The notes: generated from the sequence alone by a model not told the origin. DNA of 64,000 bases from Candidatus Schekmanbacteria bacterium RIFCSPLOWO2_02_FULL_38_14 (GCA_001790855.1 MGDH01000021.1:18581-82580), one strand, 5' to 3'. Counted from the first letter of the stretch, positions 46,545 through 56,158 are shown. Program-made: numbers and translations.

Positions 46545-46687
46545 GTTTAGAACTCAAAGTGCAAAATGCAAAGTTAAAGTTTAAAGATAAAAGTTGCTTT
46601 ATCTGAAACAATTGAAAGATAATCTTAAAGTTTTGAACTTTGAGTTTTAGTTTTACACTTTGTATTTTATACTTTACACTAACAAAG
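46545..46687. repeat. A-rich inverted repeat upstream of the aminotransferase
   Basis: AACTCAAAGTGCAAAATGCAAAGTT on the left and AAGTTTTGAACTTTGAGTTTTAG on the right form an imperfect hairpin of over 100 bp. It fills nearly the whole gap between lipA and the aminotransferase gene. Confidence 0.5.
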
Positions 46688-47857
46688 ATGGAAGAATTCC
46701 ACAGAATAAAGAGGCTTCCGCCCTATGTTTTCGCCATCATTGATGAGATGAAATTTAAGGCAAGAAGAAAGGGTGAGGACATAATTGACCTTGGGATGGG
46801 GAATCCTGATCTGGAAACCCCCAAACCGATAGTTGAGAAATTGGTGGAGGCAGTAAGAAATCCAAAAAACCACAGGTATTCCGTTTCAAGGGGAATTTAT
46901 AAACTCCGCATAGCAATCTCCGACTGGTATAAAAGAAAATATAATGTTGACATTGACCCGGATACAGAAGCAATTGTGACAATAGGGGTAAAAGAAGGGC
47001 TCTCGCATCTGGCACTTGCAATCATAGAGCCGGGAGATGTCGCTCTTGTTCCAAGCCCAACATATCCAATCCATTCCTTCTGCGTAGTTATAGCAGGTGG
47101 AAGCCTGAAAAGCGTAAAACTCTCAAGGGATTCAGATTTTTTTGAAAACCTTGTCAAAGCCTATGAAGAAAGCTGGCCAAGACCCAAACTTCTTATTCTT
47201 AGCTTTCCTCATAATCCAACAACAGAGGTTGTTGATATAAACTTTTTCAATAAAGTTGTTGATTTTGCCAGAGAACACGAGATGCTTGTAATCCACGATT
47301 TTGCCTATGCAGATTTTACCTTTGAAGATTACAAGGCGCCAAGCCTCATGCAGGTAAAAGGTGCAAAGGAAATCGGAGTTGAATTCTATACTATGTCCAA
47401 AAGCTACAGTATGCCCGGATGGAGGGTTGGATTCTGTGTCGGAAACAAAAAAGTAATCCACGCCCTGACAAGGCTTAAGAGCTATTTTGATTATGGAATC
47501 TTCCAGCCCGTCCAGATTGCAAGTATCATTGCTTTAAATGAATACGGTTCGTGCGTGAGTGAAATAGTCAAAACATATGAACTGCGTTGCGATACACTGA
47601 TTTCAGGGCTGAAAAGAGCTGGGTGGAAAATAGAAAAACCAAAAGGGACAATGTTTGTATGGGCAGAACTCCCTGATGAATTTAAAAAGATGGGCTCTCT
47701 GGAATTTTCCAAACTTCTGCTTACAGAAGGGAAAGTAGCTGTATCACCGGGCATCGGTTTTGGCCCCTATGGAAACGGATTTGTAAGATTTGCACTTGTT
47801 GAGAATGAACACAGAATAAAGCAGGCAGTAAAAGGAATAAAAAAGATATTTCAGTAA
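46688..47857 (+). CDS. Class I aminotransferase, AlaC-like
   Basis: 389 residues from the ATG at 46688, where similarity to the family begins ([20 protein letters not shown]); the upstream frame to 46640 runs through repeat DNA. Motifs: [39 protein letters not shown], and the PLP lysine in [16 protein letters not shown]. The nearest family is AlaC/YfdZ (glutamate-pyruvate transaminase) and aspartate aminotransferase relatives. It is the first gene of a cluster with homoserine dehydrogenase 17 bp downstream, so it may provide aspartate for that pathway; this is an inference. Confidence 0.85.
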   Translation: MEEFHRIKRLPPYVFAIIDEMKFKARRKGEDIIDLGMGNPDLETPKPIVEKLVEAVRNPKNHRYSVSRGIYKLRIAISDWYKRKYNVDIDPDTEAIVTIGVKEGLSHLALAIIEPGDVALVPSPTYPIHSFCVVIAGGSLKSVKLSRDSDFFENLVKAYEESWPRPKLLILSFPHNPTTEVVDINFFNKVVDFAREHEMLVIHDFAYADFTFEDYKAPSLMQVKGAKEIGVEFYTMSKSYSMPGWRVGFCVGNKKVIHALTRLKSYFDYGIFQPVQIASIIALNEYGSCVSEIVKTYELRCDTLISGLKRAGWKIEKPKGTMFVWAELPDEFKKMGSLEFSKLLLTEGKVAVSPGIGFGPYGNGFVRFALVENEHRIKQAVKGIKKIFQ

Positions 47858-47874
47858 AAAAAGAGGATGGAAAG

Positions 47875-49176
47875 ATGAGACAGGTAAATGTTGGAATTAT
47901 CGGATTCGGCACTGTTGGAAAAGGAACCGTTAAGGTTCTTTTAAACAATAAAGAAATTATAAGTGAGAGGCTTGGTGCAGAAATCAAAATAAAAAAAATT
48001 GCTGACCTTGACATAACTGCTTCAAGGGGAATAGAGATAAAAAAAGAACTCCTCACAAAAGATGCCCTTCAAGTCATAAATGACCCTGAGATTGACATTG
48101 TTGCTGAACTTATTGGCGGCTACAGTCCTGCAAAGGAATTTATTCTAAAAGCCCTGAAGAACAAAAAACGTGTTGTAACTGCAAACAAAGCCCTCCTTGC
48201 CCTTGAAGGGTATGAAATTTTCAAATGTGCACAGGAAAACAACATGAGTGTTGGTTTTGAGGCAAGTGTTGCAGGAGGCATCCCAATCATCAAAGCAATT
48301 AAAGAGGGACTTGTTGCAAACCACATTCAGTCAATATACGGGATAATAAACGGTACTTCAAATTACATACTCACAAAGATGACTGATGAAGGGAAAGAGT
48401 TCGGCGAGGTTCTGAAAAAAGCGCAGGAGATGGGTTTTGCAGAAGCAGATCCTACCTTTGATATTGAAGGAATTGATACATCACATAAAATTGCAATTCT
48501 GGCAACCTTAGCCTATGGAACCAGAGTTAACCTGAAAGAAGTCTATACAGAGGGAATTACTAAGGTTTCCCCTCTTGATATAAAATATGCCATGGAACTG
48601 GGTTATAAGATTAAACTCCTTGCAATTGCCAAGGATGTAAACGGTGAGATTGATGTAAGAGTTCATCCGACAATGGTTTCTCTTTCAAATCCTCTTTCTA
48701 CAGTTGGAGGGGTATTTAACGCGATACGCGTTACAGGAGATGCAGTTGGTGAAACAATTTTTTATGGAAGAGGAGCAGGTGAATTACCGACAGCAAGCGC
48801 TGTTGTTGCAGATATAGTTGAAATAAGCCGTGATATCCTGACAGGCTCCAAGAACCGTGTGCCTCTGCTGTCGTTTCAGCCTGATTGCATAAAGGATAAA
48901 AAGATAAGAAAGATAAGCAAGGGCAGGTCAAGGTTTTATTTCAGATTTTCAGTGATTGACCAGCCAGGAGTTCTTTCCAAAATATCAGGCATTCTTGGAG
49001 ATAACAATATCAGCATCGCATCAGTAATTCAGAAAGAAAGGAAAGAGGGAGAAGAGGTCTCTGTTGTTATAATGGCACATGAAGCCCTCGAAAAAGATGT
49101 TGAAAAAGCATTAAACCTCACAAACAAACTGCCTGTGGTGCTGAAGGATACGGTGTTGATAAGAGTCGAAGAGTAA
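47875..49176 (+). CDS. hom: Homoserine dehydrogenase
   Basis: 433 residues. The NAD(P)-binding N-terminus starts VNVGIIGFGTVGKGTVKVL. Catalytic parts are VVTANKALLA (conserved Lys), YGIINGTSNYILTKM and GFAEADPTFDIEGIDTSHK. A C-terminal ACT domain (about 355-430) contains IDQPGVLSKISGILGDNNIS and would bind an amino-acid effector such as threonine. It reduces aspartate semialdehyde to homoserine. It is 17 bp after the aminotransferase gene. Confidence 0.95.
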   Translation: MRQVNVGIIGFGTVGKGTVKVLLNNKEIISERLGAEIKIKKIADLDITASRGIEIKKELLTKDALQVINDPEIDIVAELIGGYSPAKEFILKALKNKKRVVTANKALLALEGYEIFKCAQENNMSVGFEASVAGGIPIIKAIKEGLVANHIQSIYGIINGTSNYILTKMTDEGKEFGEVLKKAQEMGFAEADPTFDIEGIDTSHKIAILATLAYGTRVNLKEVYTEGITKVSPLDIKYAMELGYKIKLLAIAKDVNGEIDVRVHPTMVSLSNPLSTVGGVFNAIRVTGDAVGETIFYGRGAGELPTASAVVADIVEISRDILTGSKNRVPLLSFQPDCIKDKKIRKISKGRSRFYFRFSVIDQPGVLSKISGILGDNNISIASVIQKERKEGEEVSVVIMAHEALEKDVEKALNLTNKLPVVLKDTVLIRVEE

Positions 49177-49189
49177 ATTAAAACGGAGT

Positions 49190-49345
49190 TTAAAATCCTA
49201 AAACATAAATCCCAAATTCTAAACAATATCAAAATACAAAATTCCAATTTTCAAAACTACTTTGAATTTATCTAATTTAAATTTTGAATTTGTTTGCCTG
49301 TCTGCCGGCAGGCAGGGAATTTAGATATTAGAATTTAGAATTTTT
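49190..49345. repeat. A-rich repeat region with an embedded GC palindrome
   Basis: Words such as AAATCCCAAATTC and AAAATTCCAATTTTC on the left pair imperfectly with GAATTTAGAATTT-type words on the right. At 49297-49316 the GC palindrome CCTGTCTGCCGGCAGGCAGG is inserted into this AT-rich stretch. It fills the 178-bp gap between hom and the next operon gene. Confidence 0.6.
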
Positions 49346-49354
49346 AAAAGATAA

Positions 49355-50551
49355 ATGGCTCAAAGCATGAAGTACATAGTTTTACTTGGGGACGGGATGT
49401 CAGATTATCCCATTGCAGAACTCGGGGGCAAGACCCCCCTTCAGGTTGCAAAAGTACCAAACCTTGATTTTATAGCAAGAGAGGGAGTAGCAGGGGTGGT
49501 AAGGACAATTCCGCGCGGGATGGACCCCGGAAGTGACATTGGTACGCTCTCTGTTTTTGGCTATAACCCGAAAACCTGCTACACGGGGAGAGCTCCGCTT
49601 GAGGCTGCAAGCATTGGAGTAAATCTTGAAGCCTCGGATGTGGCATTCCGCTGCAACCTTGTCACAATTAAAAATGGCATCATGGATGATTACAGCGCAG
49701 GACATATAAAAACCGAAGATGCACGTGAGTTCATAAAACTTATAAACAGTTCTTTGTCTGATAATGAAATGAAATTCTATCCGGGGAAAAGTTACAGGCA
49801 CTTAATGGTCTGGAAAAATGGAGAAGACAAGCTGAAACTTACTTCCCCTCATTCAATATCAGGAAAAGAAGCAAATGCTTATCTTCCAAAAGGAAGCAAA
49901 GCAGAAAAACTGCTGGCACTTATGGAAAAGTCCCAGAAGCTTCTTTCCTCTTCAGAACTCAACCGTTTAAGGATTGAAAAAAACAATAAGCCTGTCACAA
50001 GTATATGGCTGTGGGGGCAGGGGAAAAGACCGTCATTTAAAACCTTTAAGGAAAGATTCGGAAAAAGCGGAGCAGTGATATCAGCAGTAGATTTAATAAA
50101 AGGGATTGCAGTTTATCTCGGTTTTGATAATATTGAAGTCCCCGGAGCAACAGGATACCTTGACACAAACTATAGGGGTAAGGCAGAATATGCGCTTAAT
50201 GCCCTTGAAGAAAAAGATTTTGTGTTTCTCCATGTTGAAGCCCCTGATGAGGCAGGACACAACGGGGATTTGAAAGCTAAGATAAAAGCTATTGAAGACT
50301 TTGATGGAAAGGTGGTAGGAGTAGTGCTTGAAGGAATTAAAAAACATAAAAAATATAAAGTTATGGCTCTTCCTGACCATCCAACTTCGCTGAGGTTAAG
50401 AGACCACACAGGAGAGCCTGTTCCCTTTGCAATATACAGCTCCTGCAATACTAAAGATGGCGCAAAATGTTTTGATGAAGAAGAAGCAAAAAAAGGCTCG
50501 TTAAAATTTGAAGAAGGACATAAATTAATGGAATATTTTTTAGGAATTTAA
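49355..50551 (+). CDS. Phosphoglycerate-mutase-like proposed homoserine kinase
   Basis: 398 residues of the archaeal-type cofactor-independent phosphoglycerate mutase (ApgM) superfamily: KYIVLLGDGMSDYPI, then MDPGSDIGTLSVFGYNP, and the C-terminal metal ligands in HVEAPDEAGHNGD and MALPDHPTSLRLRDHTGEP. A subgroup of this family is repeatedly found beside hom and thrC and is proposed to phosphorylate homoserine. Here it lies between hom and lysC and no classical thrB is seen, so I favour that role over glycolysis. A second ATG (codon 5) is an alternative start. Confidence 0.82.
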   Translation: MAQSMKYIVLLGDGMSDYPIAELGGKTPLQVAKVPNLDFIAREGVAGVVRTIPRGMDPGSDIGTLSVFGYNPKTCYTGRAPLEAASIGVNLEASDVAFRCNLVTIKNGIMDDYSAGHIKTEDAREFIKLINSSLSDNEMKFYPGKSYRHLMVWKNGEDKLKLTSPHSISGKEANAYLPKGSKAEKLLALMEKSQKLLSSSELNRLRIEKNNKPVTSIWLWGQGKRPSFKTFKERFGKSGAVISAVDLIKGIAVYLGFDNIEVPGATGYLDTNYRGKAEYALNALEEKDFVFLHVEAPDEAGHNGDLKAKIKAIEDFDGKVVGVVLEGIKKHKKYKVMALPDHPTSLRLRDHTGEPVPFAIYSSCNTKDGAKCFDEEEAKKGSLKFEEGHKLMEYFLGI

Positions 50552-50567
50552 AACTAACTTAATAATA

Positions 50568-50588
50568 GGACAGGCGGGATGCCTGTCC
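50568..50588. repeat. Short hairpin before lysC
   Basis: A perfect 8-bp stem GGACAGGC-GGGAT-GCCTGTCC, 33 bp ahead of the lysC start. It is like the palindromes at 8485 and 51889; a transcriptional or mRNA-stability role inside the operon is possible. Confidence 0.55.
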
Positions 50589-50620
50589 ATAAAATATGAA
50601 TATTTTGGAGGTGAATTGAT

Positions 50621-51838
50621 ATGGCATTGGTTGTACAGAAATATGGCGGAACTTCAGTCGGTGACATTGAAAGAATTAAAAATGTTGCCAGAAAAATCGC
50701 TGAAGCCCGCAAAAAAGGGGATGATGTAATTGTTGTTGTCTCTGCAATGGCGGGAGAAACTGATAAGCTTGTAAACCTTGCTTACCAGATAACGGATTCA
50801 CCAAATGAAAGGGAAATGGACGTGCTTTTATCCTCCGGAGAAAGGGTCTCCATTGCCCTTGTAGCAATTGCCCTGCATGCAATGGGAGTTAAAGCGCAGT
50901 CCTTCACAGGAAGGCAGGTTGGCATGATTACCGACAGCGCCCATACAAAAGCACGCATAGAAAAAATAACAGCAGAAAGAATCAAAGAGGCTTTGAAAGA
51001 TGGTGCCGTTGCAATTGTTGCCGGATTCCAGGGCATAACTGCTGAAGGAGATGTTACAACCCTCGGCAGAGGCGGTTCTGATACTTCAGCAGTAGCGATT
51101 GCAGCAGCGCTTAGGGCTGATGTCTGCGAAATATACACTGATGTTGACGGTGTTTACACCACTGACCCAAAAATTGTTCCTGAGGCAAGAAGGATTGATA
51201 AAATTTCCTATGACGAGATGCTTGAGATGGCAAGCCTTGGAGCAAAGGTTCTTCAGATAAGGTCAGTAGAATTTGCAAAGAAATACGAAGTACCGTTATA
51301 TGTAAAATCAAGTTTCTTTGAAGGCAAAGGAACATTAGTTACAAAGGAGAGTGATAGTATGGAACAGGTTTCAGTAACTGCAGTTACCTATAAAAAAGAT
51401 GAATCTAAAATTTCAGTTAGAAGGGCGCCGGACAAACCCGGAGTTGCGGCAAAGATTTTTGGCGCCCTGGCTGATGCAAACATTGTAGTTGATACAATAG
51501 TGCAAAACATTAGCGTTGACGGCCACACCGACATAACTTTCACAGTGGCAAAAATTGAATCAAAAAAATCCCTTGATATAGTTAAAAAAATTGCAAAGGA
51601 GATAGGTGCAGTTGATGTCAGCATTGATGATAACATTGCAAAGGTTTCAATTGTTGGCTCAGGAATGAGAAGCCACTCAGGAGTTGCATCCAAGATGTTC
51701 TCGGCCCTTTCAAAAGACGGAATTAATATTCAGATGATTAGCACATCTGAAATTAAAGTAACCTGCGTAATTGAAGCCAAATACACAGAGCTTGCAGTAA
51801 GGGTTCTCCACGATACATTTAATCTTGAGAAGGAATAA
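50621..51838 (+). CDS. lysC: Aspartate kinase
   Basis: 405 residues. The amino-acid kinase domain begins [16 protein letters not shown] and includes [29 protein letters not shown] and [15 protein letters not shown]. Two ACT domains follow (about 265-405: [19 protein letters not shown] and [20 protein letters not shown]), as in monofunctional, feedback-inhibited LysC. It phosphorylates aspartate for lysine, methionine and threonine. The strong TTGGAGGTG site precedes the ATG. It closes the operon aminotransferase-hom-kinase-lysC. Confidence 0.96.
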   Translation: MALVVQKYGGTSVGDIERIKNVARKIAEARKKGDDVIVVVSAMAGETDKLVNLAYQITDSPNEREMDVLLSSGERVSIALVAIALHAMGVKAQSFTGRQVGMITDSAHTKARIEKITAERIKEALKDGAVAIVAGFQGITAEGDVTTLGRGGSDTSAVAIAAALRADVCEIYTDVDGVYTTDPKIVPEARRIDKISYDEMLEMASLGAKVLQIRSVEFAKKYEVPLYVKSSFFEGKGTLVTKESDSMEQVSVTAVTYKKDESKISVRRAPDKPGVAAKIFGALADANIVVDTIVQNISVDGHTDITFTVAKIESKKSLDIVKKIAKEIGAVDVSIDDNIAKVSIVGSGMRSHSGVASKMFSALSKDGINIQMISTSEIKVTCVIEAKYTELAVRVLHDTFNLEKE

Positions 51839-51865
51839 TCCTTCCAACGCCACAGAAAAATAATG

Positions 51866-51909
51866 GGGCAGGGCTTGTTCCTGCCCTCGGACAGCCATAA
51901 AGGCTGTCC
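51866..51909. terminator. Two adjacent hairpins downstream of lysC
   Basis: GGGCAGG-loop-CCTGCCC at 51866-51886 is directly followed by GGACAGCC-ATAAA-GGCTGTCC at 51889-51909. They lie 28 bp after the lysC stop. They may end transcription of the operon, though a U-rich tail is absent; they also belong to the small palindrome families of this genome. Confidence 0.5.
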
Positions 51910-52060
51910 CTACAAAATAAATTTATAGAAAGAGATTTTTCATGTTTTGGGAATTTTCAGAGGCACAAGATAAAATTTTTAAAACGGGCTCCCCTCTACA
52001 AATCATTTGGGAAAAGATGGATTAAAGGATCTCTGGAAAAATAGTTTTTCTTAAGAGCTG

Positions 52061-52312
52061 TTAAAGCTCCTCAGACTCCTTTGTCCATGGGGGAGCGCTT
52101 TTTCCCTCAGCACAGCTCACCATTAGACCGCAGATATCAGATTTTACTATATCCTTCTGCAGAATCGATCTTAAGGCCTCTTTTAGCCTATCTTTAAATT
52201 CTGGGTCTGGTTCTTTCTCATCTCTTTCGGCTATAAGGGAAAGCGCTACCACTACCAACTCTTCTAAAAGTTTATCAAGGCTTATCTCAATCTTTAGGTG
52301 AAACTTTGCCAT
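52061..52312 (-). CDS. Small hypothetical protein at the end of the electron-transfer cluster
   Basis: 83 residues, highly charged, no membrane segment: LKIEISLDKLLEELVVVALS then a hydrophilic helix and CGLMVSCAEGKSAPPW. The AAAGGAGG site six bases before the ATG supports expression. I do not recognise a family. It starts 12 bp after the stop of the exported coiled-coil protein and is the last gene of the minus-strand cluster that runs to 64 kb. Confidence 0.65.
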   Translation of the reverse strand: MAKFHLKIEISLDKLLEELVVVALSLIAERDEKEPDPEFKDRLKEALRSILQKDIVKSDICGLMVSCAEGKSAPPWTKESEEL

Positions 52313-52324
52313 CTCAATCCTCCT

Positions 52325-53116
52325 TTAAAAGACCTTTTTTCTTACCTCTATATCTTTTACAAAATTTATCTTACCCTTTTCTACCTCTACATCAGGGTCA
52401 AGACGCAGGCGCCTTATCCATGTTTCTTGGGAAGGGGGCTTCCAGAGGATTTTATATTTTCCTACAGGGATATTCAAAAATTTATAATAGCCATCATTAT
52501 CTGTGGTGGTCTCAAAAACTACCCCTACCTTTATCTCTTTGAATATGCCAAAAAAGGAATCTGCCTGAAGGATCTTTGCTATCTTCACCCTGCAACCTTG
52601 AAGGGGTCTGCCAGAAGAAAGAATCCTTCCTGCCACATCTCCTACCTCTACTGGCTCTTCCTTTTCCCTTTCTGCTATCATCTCCTTTTCTATCTGCTCC
52701 TTGACTTGAGTCATTACCTCTTTTTTTATCAGCTCTTTTATCTCTTCTTTTTTTACCCCAGGCTCATCTCTTGCCTCTTCTGACCTCTCTTCCTCTCTTT
52801 CTTTTAAGCCTTCTTTCATCCTTGAAAATCTTATCACTATATGAGATTCAGATATCTCAATCACCTTTCCTTTAATCCCTTCATTTTTATCTTTAAAATA
52901 GATTATGTCAGGATCAGGGCCCTTTTTTCCAAAATCAAGGTTTAAAGATTTTATCTCCTCTTTTTTAAATTTTATCGTTATGGACTCATCATCCATATCA
53001 AGAAGTTCTCCTTTGCCCTCAAAGAGAGGGCTTTGCCCGGTTGAGATTTTTGTTAGAAAGATGCAGAGGAAAAGAAGAGATGATAATAAGAGAATTTTTT
53101 TAAAATTATTTGGCAT
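52325..53116 (-). CDS. Exported coiled-coil protein with C-terminal carboxypeptidase-regulatory-like domain
   Basis: 263 residues. A signal peptide (KKILLLSSLLFLCIFLTKIS) is followed by two short beta segments (GELLDMDDESITIKF; GKVIEISESHIVIRFS). A charged coiled coil covers about residues 95-155. The C-terminal part (VGDVAGRILSSGRPLQGCRV ... TDNDGYYKFLNIPVGKYKI) is a beta-sandwich of the carboxypeptidase regulatory-like type. It overlaps the upstream cytochrome gene by 11 bp. It is likely to be a periplasmic structural partner of the cytochromes; this is inference from context. Confidence 0.7.
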   Translation of the reverse strand: MPNNFKKILLLSSLLFLCIFLTKISTGQSPLFEGKGELLDMDDESITIKFKKEEIKSLNLDFGKKGPDPDIIYFKDKNEGIKGKVIEISESHIVIRFSRMKEGLKEREEERSEEARDEPGVKKEEIKELIKKEVMTQVKEQIEKEMIAEREKEEPVEVGDVAGRILSSGRPLQGCRVKIAKILQADSFFGIFKEIKVGVVFETTTDNDGYYKFLNIPVGKYKILWKPPSQETWIRRLRLDPDVEVEKGKINFVKDIEVRKKVF

Positions 53117-53537
53117 TAGAAAGCCCCCTTATAAAATAGATGATATTTTTAATCTCCTCCTCATTAAAGGTATTTTCCCAGGGAGGACATAGGTTGGATT
53201 TTCCAAAAAATGCAGGGCCCTTGCTTATGGACTCAAAAAGATATTTATTAGATAATTTTTCCATATATCTTTTTTCAGTAAAATTCCTGGGCTTTGGAGA
53301 GAGTTCAGTTGCAACATATCTTCCATTTCCATCCCCCTTTTCTCCATGGCAGGGACTGCAATATTTTAAAAAGATTGCCTTTCCCTTTTTCTTGGCCATG
53401 AGGGCAAAATTTGGATTATTCCCCTTTGCCTCATTTTTATCTTTTGAAATTTCACAGCCAAGAGACAAAAATAACAGTATACTTAAAAATATCAACAACT
53501 TTAAGAAAAAAGCCAGAATTCTACAATTTTTTATCAT
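53106..53537 (-). CDS. Monohaem cytochrome c lipoprotein
   Basis: 143 residues. Lipobox LSLGC ends the signal peptide near residue 28, so the mature protein should be lipid-anchored. A single haem site CSPCH lies in IFLKYCSPCHGEKGDGNGRY. The C-terminal helix FNEEEIKNIIYFIRGLS is typical of class I c-type domains. It overlaps the octahaem gene upstream by 4 bp and the coiled-coil gene downstream by 11 bp. It would pass electrons between the cytochrome b complex and other carriers. Confidence 0.88.
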   Translation of the reverse strand: MIKNCRILAFFLKLLIFLSILLFLSLGCEISKDKNEAKGNNPNFALMAKKKGKAIFLKYCSPCHGEKGDGNGRYVATELSPKPRNFTEKRYMEKLSNKYLFESISKGPAFFGKSNLCPPWENTFNEEEIKNIIYFIRGLSNAK

Positions 53538-56158
53538 TTATCTTTAAAAGCTAATTTTTCTCCATTTATTTTCTTTTTATCTGATGCCAAAAAGGCTGTA
53601 AGAGAAGTAGCCTCCTCCTCAGATAAACCGAAGATAGGTTCTGCTGCTTGGGCGGTAAAGCGATGGGGGTCTTTTATATACTGATATATGTAATTGGAAT
53701 AAAGCCTTTTTCCTGCTTTTGTTAGATCAGGTCCTATGACTCCACCTATCCTTCCCATCTGATGACAGGTATGACAACCCTTTTCAAAGAAGAGCCTCTC
53801 TCCCTTTTCTTTTAAAGAAGGCTCGCCTATCTTATCCTCTGAAAATAGCTCTTCCATCTCTTCATCAATCAATTGAGCTTTTATGTAATCAGTAATTGTC
53901 TCCACTTCTCTCGGTGTTAAATTCCCCTGAATCATATTTTTTTCAGAAGAGATATTGAACTGAGGCATCTGCTGGAGAAGCGGTCTTATTATATTGGGCG
54001 AACTCAAAAAATTTTTAAGCCATTCTCTCTTTGCCTTGCTCCCCACATAGGTCAAATCAGGGGCATAGTTTGCGCCGACTCCCCTTATCTTATGACAGGT
54101 GAGGCAGTTGATATCCTCTGCTATTAAGCCGAAGTCTCCTGAGGGCTTATAACCCTTCCATTTAAATGGGTATTTTAAATTTTGGATATCTCTTCTCTCC
54201 TTTAATCCCAATAAAAATGTAACAATTCCCTTTAACTCCTCTTCATTAAAATTAAAATAGGGCATCTTTAACTTTTCATCCTCATTTTTGACCTTTCCTT
54301 GATCAAAGATTCGCGGGTCTTTTAGTTTCTGATAAAGCCAGTCATCGAGGGTATGTTCCATCTTTCCCTCAAGCAGGGCAAAATCAAGCCTGTCAACCGC
54401 CTTATCTCCGATGTTTGAAAGCTCAGCTCCCACCTTTCCCTTTTTCTCCATCCCTTTTATATCATGGCATCCAGAGCAGCCGTATCGCCTGATTAGACCC
54501 CTGCCCTTATCTATAAAATGACTACCTATTGAGGGTTTTGCCTTTTTTATCTGAAAAGTCTCCTCAGCTTGAAATTCAGGATCCCTCATAATAAATTCTA
54601 TAAGAGCTCTTATCTGGCCATCAGTAAATCTATATCTGGGCATTATGCTTTTGAGAAAATATTTCTTTGGCTCCTTTATCCAGGAATAGAGCCAGTCCCT
54701 TCCAATTTTTTCAGTTATATTTCCCAAATCAGGTCCTATGTCAAAGGCTCCTCCAAGACCATTCAAGGAATGACATATAGCGCACCTTGATTGGCCCCAT
54801 AATCCTTTTCCCTTCTGATAGAGGAGATCCATTGCATTAAACTCCATATCGCTCATCTCATCTTCCCTTTTTAAAAGATATGGGTCCCAGTGGTATTTAG
54901 GAAGAGGCGCTTCATTTATGCTTTTTAAATATTCTATGATCTCAAAAATCTCTTGGGAATTTAATTTAAATGTCGGCATCCTCGGACTTGCGAGAGAATT
55001 TTTTGGCTCAAGGAGCCAGTTAAAAATCCATATTTCATTGGTCTTTAAAGTTACATTCAAAAGTGGTGGCCCTATCTTTCTCTTTTTCTCAAAGCCTTTG
55101 ACATTGTGACAGCCATAGCAACCCCTCTTTTCAAAGAGGCTCCTGCCCAAGTTTAAGTAAGGCGCATCTATTAATTCTTCTTCTCTTTCATGACATTTGT
55201 AGCAGGAGGCTTCAATATAGGTTAAAGAAAGTTGGGGATATTCCCAGTGTTCAAGCCTTTTCCAACCGAATCTCTCCTTCCATTGTTTTTTCTTTGTTTC
55301 ACCAGAAGGGGTATGGGAGGCATCAGTAAAACTATCAGCAGGACCCTGGCCCTCATGGCAGATGGTGCATCCGAATTTAGCTAATGGATGGGGAGACTTA
55401 CTTGAAATAAAAAGCCTTAAATTGGGATGTCTCCTATAAGGCTGTCTCTCTTCTTCAAAACCAGCTTTATCTATGCCCAAATGACACGAGATGCATCTAT
55501 CAACCTTATCTGGGATTTCATCATTATCAAGATCAAGGAGAACCTGTTTTATCGCTATCGGTTCTTTTTTTATATTCTCTTTTTTCTTTTCTATCTGCTC
55601 TATTTCAAAAAGAAATTTATTTTCCGTTTCGCTTAAAATCCCTCTTTTCCCTTCCATGGATTTTATCTTTTCTTTTATCCCTTCAAGGCTTTTCTCGTAA
55701 TTCAAAACTATGGGTTTTGATTTTGTCATCTCGCCCTTCCATCTTTTCATAGCTTTCCATTGGCTGGAGGTTTCTTTCTTTTTATCTTTTAATTTTTCAA
55801 AGAAATATTTGACCGCATCGTATTCACTTTTGGCAAATTGATATGCCTGGTCTTTTTTGTAAAGGTTATATTCAAGATCCCACTGTTCTTTGACTAACTT
55901 TTTGTATGCTACATCTTTATTCAACTCTTTTAATAATTTTTCCCTTTTCAATCCCTTCTTCTTTAATTCTTCTCCCGAGAACCCGAGTTCGCCTTTAACC
56001 CTTTGAAAAACATCTTCTTTTGCCTTATCATTTTTTTTTAATTCCATGGACTTGAATTCCCTCTGATATTTTTTCCATTCCCTGTTATAATCATCCTCCA
56101 ATGACCAAAGGAAGGTCAAAACCAGAAGAAGGGTTGAGATGACAAAGGCTTTTTTCAT
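53534..56158 (-). CDS. Octahaem cytochrome c with a long helical N-terminal domain
   Basis: 874 residues. Signal peptide (1-20), then about 200 residues of charged helix (probable coiled coil, many Lys and Glu). Eight CxxCH sites follow: C222ISCH, C264TICH, C319YKCH, C347YGCH, C459AICH, C561SGCH, C675LTCH and C785HTCH. The first three are closely spaced; the last five each start a class-I-type domain (GxxLF, then CxxCH, GPDL, and usually a downstream MP axial Met region). The gene lies 4 bp from the cytochrome b half and overlaps the monohaem gene. The layout points to a periplasmic electron-distributing subunit of the Rieske/cytochrome b complex. Confidence 0.85.
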   Translation of the reverse strand: MKKAFVISTLLLVLTFLWSLEDDYNREWKKYQREFKSMELKKNDKAKEDVFQRVKGELGFSGEELKKKGLKREKLLKELNKDVAYKKLVKEQWDLEYNLYKKDQAYQFAKSEYDAVKYFFEKLKDKKKETSSQWKAMKRWKGEMTKSKPIVLNYEKSLEGIKEKIKSMEGKRGILSETENKFLFEIEQIEKKKENIKKEPIAIKQVLLDLDNDEIPDKVDRCISCHLGIDKAGFEEERQPYRRHPNLRLFISSKSPHPLAKFGCTICHEGQGPADSFTDASHTPSGETKKKQWKERFGWKRLEHWEYPQLSLTYIEASCYKCHEREEELIDAPYLNLGRSLFEKRGCYGCHNVKGFEKKRKIGPPLLNVTLKTNEIWIFNWLLEPKNSLASPRMPTFKLNSQEIFEIIEYLKSINEAPLPKYHWDPYLLKREDEMSDMEFNAMDLLYQKGKGLWGQSRCAICHSLNGLGGAFDIGPDLGNITEKIGRDWLYSWIKEPKKYFLKSIMPRYRFTDGQIRALIEFIMRDPEFQAEETFQIKKAKPSIGSHFIDKGRGLIRRYGCSGCHDIKGMEKKGKVGAELSNIGDKAVDRLDFALLEGKMEHTLDDWLYQKLKDPRIFDQGKVKNEDEKLKMPYFNFNEEELKGIVTFLLGLKERRDIQNLKYPFKWKGYKPSGDFGLIAEDINCLTCHKIRGVGANYAPDLTYVGSKAKREWLKNFLSSPNIIRPLLQQMPQFNISSEKNMIQGNLTPREVETITDYIKAQLIDEEMEELFSEDKIGEPSLKEKGERLFFEKGCHTCHQMGRIGGVIGPDLTKAGKRLYSNYIYQYIKDPHRFTAQAAEPIFGLSEEEATSLTAFLASDKKKINGEKLAFKDK

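Noticed and set aside
49400-49801. 133-codon minus-strand frame
   Set aside because: Antisense to the conserved phosphoglycerate-mutase-like gene.
49177-50620. Lysine or SAM riboswitch before hom, the kinase or lysC
   Set aside because: The gaps hold repeats and a short hairpin; no conserved riboswitch core could be recognised.
52298-52783. 161-codon plus-strand frame
   Set aside because: Antisense to the exported coiled-coil gene, in a cluster that is all on the minus strand.
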